This document shows positions 9,057 through 18,316 of a stretch of DNA of 64,000 nucleotides, in pieces. The notes below the pieces were generated by a model. It was given only the letters and a program-made list of their open reading frames with translations. It was not told the DNA's origin and made no database searches. The position numbers and the translations under genes are program-made. Each line of letters opens with the position of its first letter. Positions within the stretch are counted from its first letter, which is position 1. The DNA is from CAYLRF01 sp964385995 (GTDB lineage Bacteria > Bacillota > Clostridia > Lachnospirales > Lachnospiraceae), in NCBI GenBank assembly GCA_964385995.1, contig CAYLRF010000002.1, forward strand, positions 6,380 through 70,379. Direction: 5' to 3'.

Positions 9057-9731
9057 TTATCCTCTACCCGCTTTCCCGTCGTTTATGATTTTACCGTCCT
9101 GCATCCTGATGACGCGTTTTTGCATTCTCTCGACGATCTCATGGTTATGCGTCACCACGACGACGGTCGTTCCTCTGTCATTGGCCTCCTCTATAAGATC
9201 CATGATCTCCCATGTGTTCGACTGATCAAGGTTTCCCGTAGGCTCGTCGGCGAGCAAAATGGCAGGCTCGTTTACTATGGCTCTGGCTATCGCGACACGC
9301 TGCTGCTCCCCTCCCGAAAGTTCGTTCGGAAACGATTTGTATTTCTGCGCGAGTCCCACAAGCGAGAGAGCCGCGGTCACTTTTTTCTTTATCACTCTCG
9401 TCGGCGCCTCCGTCACAAGCAGAGCGAAAGCGACATTTTCGTATACGTTTCGATCCTGAAGAAGACGAAAATCCTGAAAGACCACGCCTATGCGCCTGCG
9501 ATAATAGGGGATCTGCTTGTGAGGCATACTGCCAAGATCCTGATCCATGACAGTGATCTTGCCCGCGGTCGGCACAAGCTCACGCAGCAGCAGCTTTATG
9601 AGCGTGGACTTGCCCGAGCCGCTGTCTCCCATCACGAAAACAAACTCACCCCTGTCGATATCGATATTTACTCCGTTTAACGCCGGGATACCAGGCGTAT
9701 ATTCCTTCGTTACTTTTTTCAGTGTGATCAT
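9057..9731 (-). CDS. ftsE: Cell-division ATP-binding protein FtsE
   Basis: A 224-residue ABC ATPase of normal FtsE length. Walker A is GDSGSGKST, the signature is LSGGEQQRVAIARA, Walker B is ILLADEPTGNLD, and the switch His is in VVVVTHNHEIV. It pairs with FtsX, which starts at the next base. It heads the series ftsE-ftsX-protease-pyr. The 154 bp upstream (9732-9885) hold no gene and no clear promoter that I can defend. Confidence 0.96.
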   Translation of the reverse strand: MITLKKVTKEYTPGIPALNGVNIDIDRGEFVFVMGDSGSGKSTLIKLLLRELVPTAGKITVMDQDLGSMPHKQIPYYRRRIGVVFQDFRLLQDRNVYENVAFALLVTEAPTRVIKKKVTAALSLVGLAQKYKSFPNELSGGEQQRVAIARAIVNEPAILLADEPTGNLDQSNTWEIMDLIEEANDRGTTVVVVTHNHEIVERMQKRVIRMQDGKIINDGKAGRG

Positions 9732-9885
9732 CCGCTCCTCCGTCCGTCGCCTGACGTAAGATTACCCTTCGCCGTCCGGCCTTTCACATCCCTCACATCC
9801 GCAAAAATGACGCGTCTAAATTCGCCGCCCCGCGGCCATTATTAGTATACCCCGCAAGCGGCCATATATTCAAGACATTTCCTCA

Positions 9886-12800
9886 TTACATTTTTATTTC
9901 CCTTCTCATTGCGAGGGAATATATGATTTTCTCCCTCACGGTTTTTCCGGTTACACGGCTTAGCGCCATGGCGTAATAATCAAGCTGCAGGCCGTATTTT
10001 TCCCTGAATTTATCCTCATCAAAGATACGATCCGTCTTGTAATCCAGAACCGTAAGATACCCGTCCTCCTCGAAAAACGCGTCGATGATCCCCTGCACCA
10101 GCCGCTTCCCGTCGTCTATGACAAAGGGCTGCTCTCTTTTAAGCGTTCCCGCGCGGGCCGCGCTTTTCACCCTCTCTCCCGCGTCCGAGCGCGTGAAAGC
10201 CAGGATGTCTGCTATGTCCGCATCCGATAAGGCGTCCCGAAAGAGGAGACCTTTATTCGACATCTCATCTATGGCGCCTTCTAGTTTATCATAATCATAA
10301 TCCGCGGTGAAATCCAAAAGTTCCAGCACACGATGGCAAGCGGTGCCGCGCTCGCCGGGGAGCGTCTTTTTCTCTGTGCCCGCGAATTTCGGAAGAAGCG
10401 GAATCACTTCCTCTTCCTCGATCTCATCTTCTTCCATGTAAAGCCTTTTTTTAAGCTCGGACACGGTAAACTTCTGTCTCGCGCCCACATCTTCCTCATA
10501 GGGGTATTTATAGGAAAACTGCTCCTTAATCTGCTCTCTCATGCGTCTGTCATAGACTTTGTCCGCGGACAGACTGCTTAGCGATGCGGCGCTTAAGAAG
10601 GAGACTTTTTTCTCCCGCTCTGACGCGGCCGCAAGATCCCGGGAGGTTATCACGCTCACTTTGCACAGACATTTCTCATTTTCACACCCGACTTCCGTCC
10701 TCTCCCCGGAATATATAAGATAACATGACCCTCGATTATCCGCATCCGTATCCGAGTCCGAGCCCGCATCCGAGTTCGCGTTCGCATCCGAGTTCGCGTC
10801 CGTACCCGTATCCGCGCCGCGCGGGTTCATCAAAGCGCCATCCTCTCCCGCGGCATATTCTCTTCCCCGGCCGGCGCTATCGTCCCGGATCCTGCCGCAA
10901 AGAAGCGCCGGCATGATCCAGTCAAGGTAGCGTGCGGCGCCGCTTATTTTTGCCTCGCGAAGCGCCGCGCTTTTATCCGGCGCGCTCATCCGCCACCCAT
11001 CAGCGCTCTTTTTCAGATCGCGCGCGGCTCCCGTAATTATGAGCTTTTCTCTCGCGCGGGTCATGGCCACATAGAGAATACGCAGCTCCTCGGCCGCGTT
11101 TTCATCTTTTATGGCCTTTTTTATGACATTTTTTATGAGAGTGGGCGCCTTTTCCCTTGTTTTTACATTTACGGCGTCGATACCGAGGCCCAACGCGGAA
11201 TGCATCAACACCTGCTGTTTATTATCCTTGCCGCCGAAGGGGGCCTCGGCCGCGCATAAGAAAACTATCGGAAACTCCAGACCTTTGCTCTTATGAATTG
11301 TCATTATGCGAACGGCGTTATCCGCCGCGTCGGCTGTATCCGCCCCGCCCCGGTCGATCTCGTATTTTTGAAGCTCCCCGATATAGCGCACAAAATTAAA
11401 GAGCCCCTTATATCCTGTGGATTCATACTTCACGGCCATTAAGGAGAGCATTTTTAAGTTCGCCGATCTTTGCGTGCCCGACGGAAGCGCCGCCACATAA
11501 TCCCCGTAACCCGTAAGATCCGATATCTCATCGATCAGGAGCCTTATGGGCGTATAAGGGCTTTTTTCGCGAAACGAGTAAAGCGTGTCTAAAAATGACG
11601 CGAGTTTTTCGCGAAGATGCGGCTCACTTCCGTTCTTCGCGTAATCAAAGACACATTCGTAAAACGCTCCCTCTCTCTTAGCTCTTATCAGGGCCAGCTC
11701 ATCCGCGGACAAACCGACAAACGGCCCCGAAAGAACCGCCGTAAGGGGAATGTCCTGCCTGGGATTGTCGACTATACGCAGATAATCAAGCATTCCCGCC
11801 ACTTCACGGGTATTAAAATATCCTTCCGTGACCACGCTTTGGGCGGGTATCCCCTCGTCGTTTAAGACTTTCTCGAAAATGTCGCCCCAGCCCTTTAAGT
11901 TTCGCATAAGGATCACGATGTCGCCGTATTTCGCCGGTCTGTATATGTCTTTTTCTTTGTCGTAGACCGTGTAATTACCCGCGAGGGAGCGTATTTTTTT
12001 CGCCACGGCATAAGCTTCGATTTCCTTCGCGCTTTCGCTGCCGTCAAAATCCTTCAGGTCGACTAAAAGCACCTCGGGTTCGTTTCCGCCGGTATCCTCA
12101 TAAGAGGCCCCGGGATACAGGGCCGCCTTATCGTCATATCCTATGCCTCCGAAATCACAGGTCATGACGCGGCGAAAAATAAAATTCGTGAAATTTATGA
12201 CTTCGCTTCTGCTTCGGAAATTTCGGCTTAAGTCTATTCTTACATGCTCTTCTCCTCCGTCGCCGAAGCTTTTATATTTTTGCGTGAAAAGTTCGGGTCT
12301 CGCGCGTCGAAATCCGTATATGCTCTGCTTTACGTCACCTACCATGAAGAGATTGTGTCTGCCGCTTTCGGAGGATGAGACGGCGTTTAACACCGCTTCC
12401 TGCACGTAATTGCTGTCCTGATATTCATCGACCATCACCTCGGCGAATTCCGAGCGGTACTCAAGGGCGGCGGGCGTGGGGATAAGCTCCCCGTCCTCTT
12501 TTCGCGTCAATATCCTTAACGCCAAATGCTCCATGTCGCCAAAATCAATGATCCCGCGACTCCTTTTTTTCGCCTCGAAGGCCGTAGCGAAATCCCTGAC
12601 AACATCGATCAGGGTAACAGCGTTTGAAAGCGCCGTCTTAAAATCCGAAATGATATCGTCCGTATCCTCAAAGAAAAAGTCGTCTTTTAAGGAAGTGATG
12701 TTGTCTTTACATTCATTTCGTATTGATTGAACCAGGCTTTTCTTTTCCGCGTCCGTCTTATCGGACCTACCCGAATTAAGGCGCTCAAAACTGAAACTTT

Positions 12801-13623
12801 TAAGGAGCCCTCTTATCTCTGCGAAAGTATCCTTGCGCGTTATGCTGTCCGCGAACTTCATCTCTGATTCTATGATGTCTTTGTATTTTAAGGGTCCGTC
12901 TTCCTCCATGCAAAGCCTAAGCGCGCGGCCGAGGTTCTCTTTCGCGTCGGCGGCCGCGGCCTTAGCCAACCGTACCGTTTCCCTGACAAACGGAGCCTCT
13001 TCAAACTCCTTCTCGTTTGATATCCCGTAAAGATTTACGCAACTTGAAAGATAGTCGTCGGGGTCGGGGTAACTTTCTGCGTATTCGTAAAGCCGAAGGA
13101 TCACATCCTGCAAATTCTCATCGTTATTTTTCGCGTCAAAGCTCTCCGTGAGATTTACGAAGTCATCATCCGCGCCGGTATATCTTTTTTCAAGCACCTC
13201 GTCCAACACATCCCTCTTTAAAAGATCGATCTCGGCGTCGTCCGCGACCCTGAAGGAGGGATCCAAGTCTATCGTATGAAAATATTCTTTTATGACCGAC
13301 AGGCAAAAGCCGTGCACGGTGGTTATCTGGGCCCGGCAAATAAGCGCCTCCTGCCTCGTAAGACGGTCATTATAAGGATCAGCGTCCAGTTTCTTCGCGA
13401 TGGCTTCGCGGAGCTTTTCTTTCATCTGCGCCGCGGCCGCCTCCGTGAAAGTGACGATGAGAAGCTCGTCCACGTCGATCGGATCCTTCTTGTCGCAAAG
13501 CCTTGACATAACGCGCTCCACGAGCACCATGGTCTTTCCGGAGCCCGCCGCCGCGGAAACAAGGATATCCTTATTTCTTGTCTCCACCGCCTGCCGCTGC
13601 TCATCCGTCAACTTAACAGCCAC
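9886..13623 (-). CDS. addA: ATP-dependent helicase/nuclease subunit A
   Basis: A 1245-residue UvrD-like helicase with a C-terminal RecB-type nuclease. SAAAGSGKTMVLVERV is Walker A. DFGDMEHLA, VDEYQDSNYVQ (motif II), FMVGDVKQSIYGFR (III), MTIHKSKGLEFPIVFL (V) and LRILYVAMTRARE (VI) follow in order. The nuclease has GTACHRVLELLDF, then GIIDAFF and VLDYKTDR with the metal ligands. With AddB it processes double-strand ends for RecA loading, the Firmicute counterpart of RecBCD. An Asp/Asn/Ser-rich insert encoded by a hexanucleotide array (10741-10818) lies between helicase and nuclease. addB ends 2 bp upstream, so the two are co-expressed. Confidence 0.97.
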   Translation of the reverse strand: MAVKLTDEQRQAVETRNKDILVSAAAGSGKTMVLVERVMSRLCDKKDPIDVDELLIVTFTEAAAAQMKEKLREAIAKKLDADPYNDRLTRQEALICRAQITTVHGFCLSVIKEYFHTIDLDPSFRVADDAEIDLLKRDVLDEVLEKRYTGADDDFVNLTESFDAKNNDENLQDVILRLYEYAESYPDPDDYLSSCVNLYGISNEKEFEEAPFVRETVRLAKAAAADAKENLGRALRLCMEEDGPLKYKDIIESEMKFADSITRKDTFAEIRGLLKSFSFERLNSGRSDKTDAEKKSLVQSIRNECKDNITSLKDDFFFEDTDDIISDFKTALSNAVTLIDVVRDFATAFEAKKRSRGIIDFGDMEHLALRILTRKEDGELIPTPAALEYRSEFAEVMVDEYQDSNYVQEAVLNAVSSSESGRHNLFMVGDVKQSIYGFRRARPELFTQKYKSFGDGGEEHVRIDLSRNFRSRSEVINFTNFIFRRVMTCDFGGIGYDDKAALYPGASYEDTGGNEPEVLLVDLKDFDGSESAKEIEAYAVAKKIRSLAGNYTVYDKEKDIYRPAKYGDIVILMRNLKGWGDIFEKVLNDEGIPAQSVVTEGYFNTREVAGMLDYLRIVDNPRQDIPLTAVLSGPFVGLSADELALIRAKREGAFYECVFDYAKNGSEPHLREKLASFLDTLYSFREKSPYTPIRLLIDEISDLTGYGDYVAALPSGTQRSANLKMLSLMAVKYESTGYKGLFNFVRYIGELQKYEIDRGGADTADAADNAVRIMTIHKSKGLEFPIVFLCAAEAPFGGKDNKQQVLMHSALGLGIDAVNVKTREKAPTLIKNVIKKAIKDENAAEELRILYVAMTRAREKLIITGAARDLKKSADGWRMSAPDKSAALREAKISGAARYLDWIMPALLCGRIRDDSAGRGREYAAGEDGALMNPRGADTGTDANSDANANSDAGSDSDTDADNRGSCYLIYSGERTEVGCENEKCLCKVSVITSRDLAAASEREKKVSFLSAASLSSLSADKVYDRRMREQIKEQFSYKYPYEEDVGARQKFTVSELKKRLYMEEDEIEEEEVIPLLPKFAGTEKKTLPGERGTACHRVLELLDFTADYDYDKLEGAIDEMSNKGLLFRDALSDADIADILAFTRSDAGERVKSAARAGTLKREQPFVIDDGKRLVQGIIDAFFEEDGYLTVLDYKTDRIFDEDKFREKYGLQLDYYAMALSRVTGKTVREKIIYSLAMRREIKM
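10741..10818. repeat. Coding hexanucleotide array inside addA (13 units)
   Basis: Thirteen consecutive 6-bp units of the form CGnnnC/T (cgcatc, cgtatc, cgagtc, cgagcc and so on). On the coding strand they give an alternating Asp/Ser/Asn/Ala dipeptide tract. Because the unit is six bases, gain or loss keeps the frame. Confidence 0.8.
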
Positions 13624-13625
13624 GC

Positions 13626-16600
13626 TTAAACGGCTCCTTTCCCGTCTTCGTTTTCCTCGCGCATTTTACTTAAAAGAATCTCATCGGACATCTTTTCGAG
13701 TTTTCTTCGCTCATATCCCCGCAGTTTCTCGTCGAATCCGCAGATCGACTTGTAGATGCAATACTTGCAGCCCGTGTCATTTGTCATCTCGTAAGGGGAG
13801 ATATCGGCCTCCCCATCCGTTATCCTCTGCGCGAACTCGCGCATTTTGCCGTCCGCGAAAGACAGCAGTATGTCCATATCCCCGCCGCTTACGACGCTTG
13901 ACTTTTTCGCGATCCGACCGTCTTTGTTTACGGAAACTGGGATCACGTCCGAATCGCACCCCGGCGCGAGGGATCTGTCCAGACGCTCAGGCACGTTCTC
14001 ATCAAGATTTACCAATCCGCAGGGCATAAGCTCACGCAGGAGGGCCTTCTCTCTGTCGGCGTCGCTTTTCTGCCTGGGTATGAACATATCCCGCGATCTT
14101 TGGAAGCAAAGCCCCGCGGGGAGACTTATCTTGCCGGCGTGCTTTTCGGAAGCTATGTTAAGAGCCGCCTTCATGTATATCACAAGCTGCATCTGCACAC
14201 CGTAGTAGAATCTCGTAAGATCGAATCGGGGCGATCCCGTCTTATAGTCGACGACTTTCACATACACCTTCTCGCCGTCCTCGCAGATATCGATTCGATC
14301 GATCTTCCCGCGGACCCTCATTTTGGCTTCGCCTTTAAGGTTCGTCACTCCCAGATCGTAGGGCGCCTCGAAAAATTCAGGCTCAAAGTCCCCCGCCTCA
14401 AGCTGTTTTGATATGCCCCATACCAGGCGCTTTAATATGCGCGTAAGCCGCGTAATAAAGTAGGCGTCACGACTGGAGGCGGCGAAAAATTCCCTTCCGT
14501 AACTTTCGACGCTTTCATCGACGCTTTCTCTTATAAGTATCTCACCTATATCTTCGGGTACACGCGCGAAACGATATCCTCTTTCCGTTACCTTTCGTGA
14601 GTATCTCTCTATCGCGTCATGAAGGAGCGTCCCGGTATCGGCACCGTCCATCCGGAAGGTTTGCCTTTCCCGAAGTCTTAAGCCGTAATTTAAAAAATGC
14701 GCGAAGGCGCACTTCGCGAACGTCTCGAATCTCGATACGCTCCCCATGAGTACGTCTCCGTAAAGTTTTTTTGCCGTCCCCGGAGAAAGCTTTGTCACGG
14801 GCTTATTAAAAAACGCGGCCTCAGTGATGTTTTTAAGCGCCAAAGCCGCCTTCGGGTCCCGTCTGCAATGCGCGTAAAGCTCAAGCCACGGTGCGCTCAT
14901 CCTCTCATCACTGTTTCCGATGGCAGAGGCCATCTTAGTCATCGCTATTTTCGGTGTAAGTTCCGTGTCATATATGTTCTTCGGCGCTTCCCGGACGGTA
15001 AGTTTGGGATAGAGCCTTAGGATATCCCTGATAAGAAACGCCGGCCGCGCGGGCTTTCCGTCCCCGTCGGTCTCGCTGTATGTAAGCGTAAGGCTCTCTG
15101 AAGGTTTGGTGAGCACGAGATACAGATGAAATTTCTCATCCAGGGCTTTCTCCCTCGATCCCGGCGCTATCCTGACACCGCCCGCGGCGAGCTTTATCCT
15201 GTCATTGTCGGAAAGAAGGCCGCCTCCGCTTAAATTTCCGGGTATGTATTTGTCATTCACGCCCGCGAAAAAGAGAGCCTTCACGTCTTTTATCCTGCTG
15301 CGTGAGATATCTCCTATCACAAGCCTGTCCGCGCTAAGCGGCACAATCCCGACCTTAGCCTCGCTAAGTCCCGCGTCCAAAAGCTCCCTGTACTCTTTAA
15401 GGGAAACCCTCTCATCTCCCAAAAGCTCCGTAAGCTGATCGAAAACATCTATCACTATACGGTAAATCTGAGCGTATTCCTTCTCCATCGAAAGATCGCC
15501 CCGCGCGGCGAACCGAAGCTCTTCGTCATGGAGCTTTTGCTGAGAATTATTCAAAAGAAAATGCTCATGCAGGGCCGCGGTAACCTGCGCCACCGTCTTA
15601 TGCCTGCTCTTTAAGACGTCCGTCACCGTCCCGACGCTTTTTATGAATTTTTCCCTTAAGTCGTTTATCTCCTCAAGCTTTACCTGTTTCTCTCCTTTCA
15701 TGGGAGTCTGCCACTTCTCGCGCCACTTTTTATAACCCCGCACACCCATGGCGATACAGTAATTATCGAGTTTGTCCGTCTCTTCTCCCGTAAGAACCGA
15801 AAATCCGGTGCGCAGATAGCGAAAAACGCTCTCATATGAGAAATTTTCTTCCGCCATGGCGATAAGTGCTCGAAGATACTCGATGAAAGGATTAAAAAGA
15901 ACGCTTTTCTTTTGATCCGTGAAGACGGGAATGTCGTAATCGGCGAAGGCTTTTTCGGCAAACGGCGCGTATTTATCCATGTCGCTTACTATGACGGCCA
16001 TGTCGCGGTAGCGAAGGCGCTTAGTCCTTGCGGCGCGTCTTACGCTCTGCGCGATAAAATCCATCTCCCCGGCGATAGTTTCGGCTCGTACGATCCGTAT
16101 GCGATCTGATGATAATGTATCTCCTGCATCGCCTCTGTCAGAGCCCTCACCATCCTCATATTTATCGGAAGAATATCTGAATATGTGCGACTCCAGAAAA
16201 GAAAGCGCGGGACTTTCCCTAAAGCGGTACGGCGTGCCGTTATAAAGCGTCACGGGCTCGTCTATCGGAACGCGGCACTCACCCGCTATCTTTATAAGCG
16301 AGTTTTCGGTCCTCCTGCTCGGTCCGAAAAGCGCCGAGTCCCTTTTTTCGTCCGAAGCCGTAACCGTGACCGCGACCTTCCGGCAGGTAAGCATAAGCTC
16401 CCGCAAAATCACGTTCTGAACGGGAGAAAAATCCACGAATCCGTCCAGAACGACAGTGCTGCCCTTTAGCATCTTTGACTTGGGGATGGCAAGGCTTAAC
16501 GCGTCAAGTCTTCCGTCGCCCGTGATATACTTTCCCTCAAGATAGTCGTTAAAAGCCCCGTAAATAAGCCCGATGTCGCTTAATTTAAGCGACAGCGCGC

Positions 16601-17048
16601 CGGACTCGCCCGCCGCCTCCATGAGACGCGAAAATTCCTCTTCCTTGATCTCATATCTTGAAAACTCGGAGATGACATCCTTTACGGCTTTTATAAACCC
16701 CGGCCTTGAAAGACTTGAGCCTAGGACGCGCATCTTACCCGCCACGGCGCCCGCAACCTTTCTAAGCACGAAGCTTTTTCCGACTTCGTCAAGCAATACC
16801 TCCCCGCTTTCCCCGACCTCGGAAAAGACTCTGTGCGCGAGTCGGTTAAAGCTGAGTACGTCGATATTCATGATCCCGCGCTTAGGACTCATGCTCACCA
16901 AATCTTTCTGTGTCTGCATGGTGAACTGCTCGGGAACTATGACGAAATATTCCCTCTCGGGATGTTTAAGGGATTTAGATATGACGGTTTTATACAGATA
17001 ATGCGATTTTCCCGCGCCGGCGCGGCCTTTGATAAGCTGAAGGCTCAT
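13626..17048 (-). CDS. addB: ATP-dependent helicase/deoxyribonuclease subunit B
   Basis: An 1140-residue partner of AddA. The N-terminus has a functional-looking Walker A (GRAGAGKSHYLY) and the EYFVIVPEQFTMQTQ stretch typical of AddB. The C-terminal nuclease shows GTLLHDAIERYS, VRGKIDRIDI and VKVVDYKTGS. Four cysteines that bind the [4Fe-4S] cluster are visible: one in FAKCAFAHFL, and CKYCIYKSIC near the end. These match the AddB type that needs the cluster for integrity. It begins 10 bp after a TPR lipoprotein gene and runs directly into addA. Confidence 0.96.
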   Translation of the reverse strand: MSLQLIKGRAGAGKSHYLYKTVISKSLKHPEREYFVIVPEQFTMQTQKDLVSMSPKRGIMNIDVLSFNRLAHRVFSEVGESGEVLLDEVGKSFVLRKVAGAVAGKMRVLGSSLSRPGFIKAVKDVISEFSRYEIKEEEFSRLMEAAGESGALSLKLSDIGLIYGAFNDYLEGKYITGDGRLDALSLAIPKSKMLKGSTVVLDGFVDFSPVQNVILRELMLTCRKVAVTVTASDEKRDSALFGPSRRTENSLIKIAGECRVPIDEPVTLYNGTPYRFRESPALSFLESHIFRYSSDKYEDGEGSDRGDAGDTLSSDRIRIVRAETIAGEMDFIAQSVRRAARTKRLRYRDMAVIVSDMDKYAPFAEKAFADYDIPVFTDQKKSVLFNPFIEYLRALIAMAEENFSYESVFRYLRTGFSVLTGEETDKLDNYCIAMGVRGYKKWREKWQTPMKGEKQVKLEEINDLREKFIKSVGTVTDVLKSRHKTVAQVTAALHEHFLLNNSQQKLHDEELRFAARGDLSMEKEYAQIYRIVIDVFDQLTELLGDERVSLKEYRELLDAGLSEAKVGIVPLSADRLVIGDISRSRIKDVKALFFAGVNDKYIPGNLSGGGLLSDNDRIKLAAGGVRIAPGSREKALDEKFHLYLVLTKPSESLTLTYSETDGDGKPARPAFLIRDILRLYPKLTVREAPKNIYDTELTPKIAMTKMASAIGNSDERMSAPWLELYAHCRRDPKAALALKNITEAAFFNKPVTKLSPGTAKKLYGDVLMGSVSRFETFAKCAFAHFLNYGLRLRERQTFRMDGADTGTLLHDAIERYSRKVTERGYRFARVPEDIGEILIRESVDESVESYGREFFAASSRDAYFITRLTRILKRLVWGISKQLEAGDFEPEFFEAPYDLGVTNLKGEAKMRVRGKIDRIDICEDGEKVYVKVVDYKTGSPRFDLTRFYYGVQMQLVIYMKAALNIASEKHAGKISLPAGLCFQRSRDMFIPRQKSDADREKALLRELMPCGLVNLDENVPERLDRSLAPGCDSDVIPVSVNKDGRIAKKSSVVSGGDMDILLSFADGKMREFAQRITDGEADISPYEMTNDTGCKYCIYKSICGFDEKLRGYERRKLEKMSDEILLSKMREENEDGKGAV

Positions 17049-17057
17049 CCTTTTATC

Positions 17058-17618
17058 TTACCTCGTCTCCAGAAAGTCAAGTGTCTTTTTTATCCTGTAG
17101 TCATCAGGGTATTCTTTCACGTACCGCTCGGCAAGCTTACGGGCCTTTTCCCACTCGCTCATTCGGGTCAGTACGGATATCTCGTTGCCCAGGATCTCGC
17201 GTCTTAAGCTTTTTGTGCAGTCTTTAAGATCTAAAGCCTCTTCGTAAAATTTTAAGGCGTTTTCGTAATCCTCTGTCTTCGCGTACGACGCGGCCATCAT
17301 CGAGCAAAGATCCGCGGTCTTTTTCGCGCCGCAACTTACCGCGCTTTTAAGGGCGTCAAGCGACTTATCGTACTGCCTAAGCTCGAATCTTGCCATTCCC
17401 AGGCCCAGGTATGACTCCGCGAGGCTTTCGCCCTTTTTTATATCTTTCTCAAAGCTTTTCGCGGCTTTTTCGTATTGCTCTTTCTCAAGATATACTGCGC
17501 CGTCGCTTTTTCCCATGTCACAGCCCGCGGCGAATGTGACGGCAAAGACCGCCGCGGCCGCCGCGAAAAATCTTATGACGAATCTTTTAATCTGTTTACT
17601 CCTTTTGCTGCCTCTCAT
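17058..17618 (-). CDS. TPR-repeat lipoprotein
   Basis: A 186-residue protein. The first 13 residues are basic, followed by a hydrophobic signal segment and a lipobox ending FAAGC (Cys about 33), so it should be anchored to the outer face of the membrane. From residue 40 on there are about four tetratricopeptide repeats (for example GAVYLEKEQYEKAAKSFEKD, YDKSLDALKSA and ENALKFYEEALDL). Such proteins usually serve as scaffolds, but no partner is evident. It stands immediately upstream of addB (9-bp gap). This is probably positional only, since AddB is cytosolic. Confidence 0.85.
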   Translation of the reverse strand: MRGSKRSKQIKRFVIRFFAAAAAVFAVTFAAGCDMGKSDGAVYLEKEQYEKAAKSFEKDIKKGESLAESYLGLGMARFELRQYDKSLDALKSAVSCGAKKTADLCSMMAASYAKTEDYENALKFYEEALDLKDCTKSLRREILGNEISVLTRMSEWEKARKLAERYVKEYPDDYRIKKTLDFLETR

Positions 17619-17662
17619 TTACTAAAGTCCTTTTTGTCATTTCCACCCTCAGCCCATCCCCC

Positions 17663-17710
17663 GGCTTTACGCGCCGCGGTAACTTAGGCTTTACGCGCCG
17701 CCGGTAAATG
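17663..17710. repeat. 24-bp tandem repeat after the arsR-family gene
   Basis: Two adjacent copies (17663-17686 and 17687-17710) sharing ggctttacgcgccg and a following ggtaa. They lie 2 bp beyond the stop of the ArsR-family regulator. Confidence 0.8.
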
Positions 17711-17712
17711 CC

Positions 17713-18084
17713 TTACTCCGTGATATGTTCCATACCCTGACTTAAGATCCCCCGGATATGCGAGTCATCCAGCGAATAATACACTGTCTTTCCGTCTCTT
17801 CGGTTCTTTACGAGTTTCATCTGTTTTAACAGGCGAAGCTGATGAGATATCGCCGACTGTGTCATGCCGCAGACTTTTGCCAGATCGCACACGCAAAGTT
17901 CAGAGATAAGCAACGCGCAAAGTATCTTTATCCTCGTGGGATCTGCGAACACCTTGTAAAAATCGGCGAGGGCCCGCATGTTTTCTTCCCCCGGAAGCGT
18001 CTTTTCCACAGTCTTTGTCAGACTTTCGTGCACATGGCGCACCGAGCATGTCTCTTCATAATTCACATCCTCTTTCTCATTCAT
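17713..18084 (-). CDS. ArsR/SmtB-family metal-sensing repressor
   Basis: A 123-residue winged-helix repressor. The core has DPTRIKILCALLISELCVCDLA and the recognition part MTQSAISHQLRLLKQMKLV. A hairpin wing reads KNRRDGKTVYYSL. The ELCVCDL motif supplies the two cysteines of the alpha-3 metal site seen in CadC-like sensors. An N-terminal Cys (EETCSVRH) could complete an alpha-3N site. The C-terminal DDSHIRGILSQGMEHI has His residues placed for an alpha-5 zinc site. The gene follows the P-type ATPase gene on the same strand. It probably represses the promoter at 20275-20303, releasing it on Zn, Cd or Pb binding. Confidence 0.9.
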   Translation of the reverse strand: MNEKEDVNYEETCSVRHVHESLTKTVEKTLPGEENMRALADFYKVFADPTRIKILCALLISELCVCDLAKVCGMTQSAISHQLRLLKQMKLVKNRRDGKTVYYSLDDSHIRGILSQGMEHITE

Positions 18085-18220
18085 GTAAATAAAATCCTTT
18101 CATGTCAACCGAATGAAGCCGCCTTACGCCGCGGCCGTCTTTGGATGCGGGTTTATCATAAACGTGTTTGGTCTATGATGAGTATGCCGCGCTTGATCTT
18201 CGAGTTTGTGATTTATCTTC

Positions 18221-18316
18221 CTTCCCCGCGCACCCGGCGGATTTGCCCGCCAACCTCCTGATCGGAAATCATCATCGCTTACCGGTCTGCCCCGCGCGCC
18301 CCGCGATTTTGCCCGC
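18221..18316. repeat. 30-bp direct repeat copying the 3' end of the metal ATPase gene
   Basis: 18287-18316 (within the last codons of the ATPase) and 18221-18250 (in the spacer) are about 80 percent identical. Both end in tttgcccgc. This is another case where a gene's 3' end is repeated just downstream. Confidence 0.75.

Noticed and set aside
10725..10916. Pro/Ser-rich plus-strand ORF opposite addA
   Set aside because: It is the shadow of the hexanucleotide array on the other strand of a clear gene.
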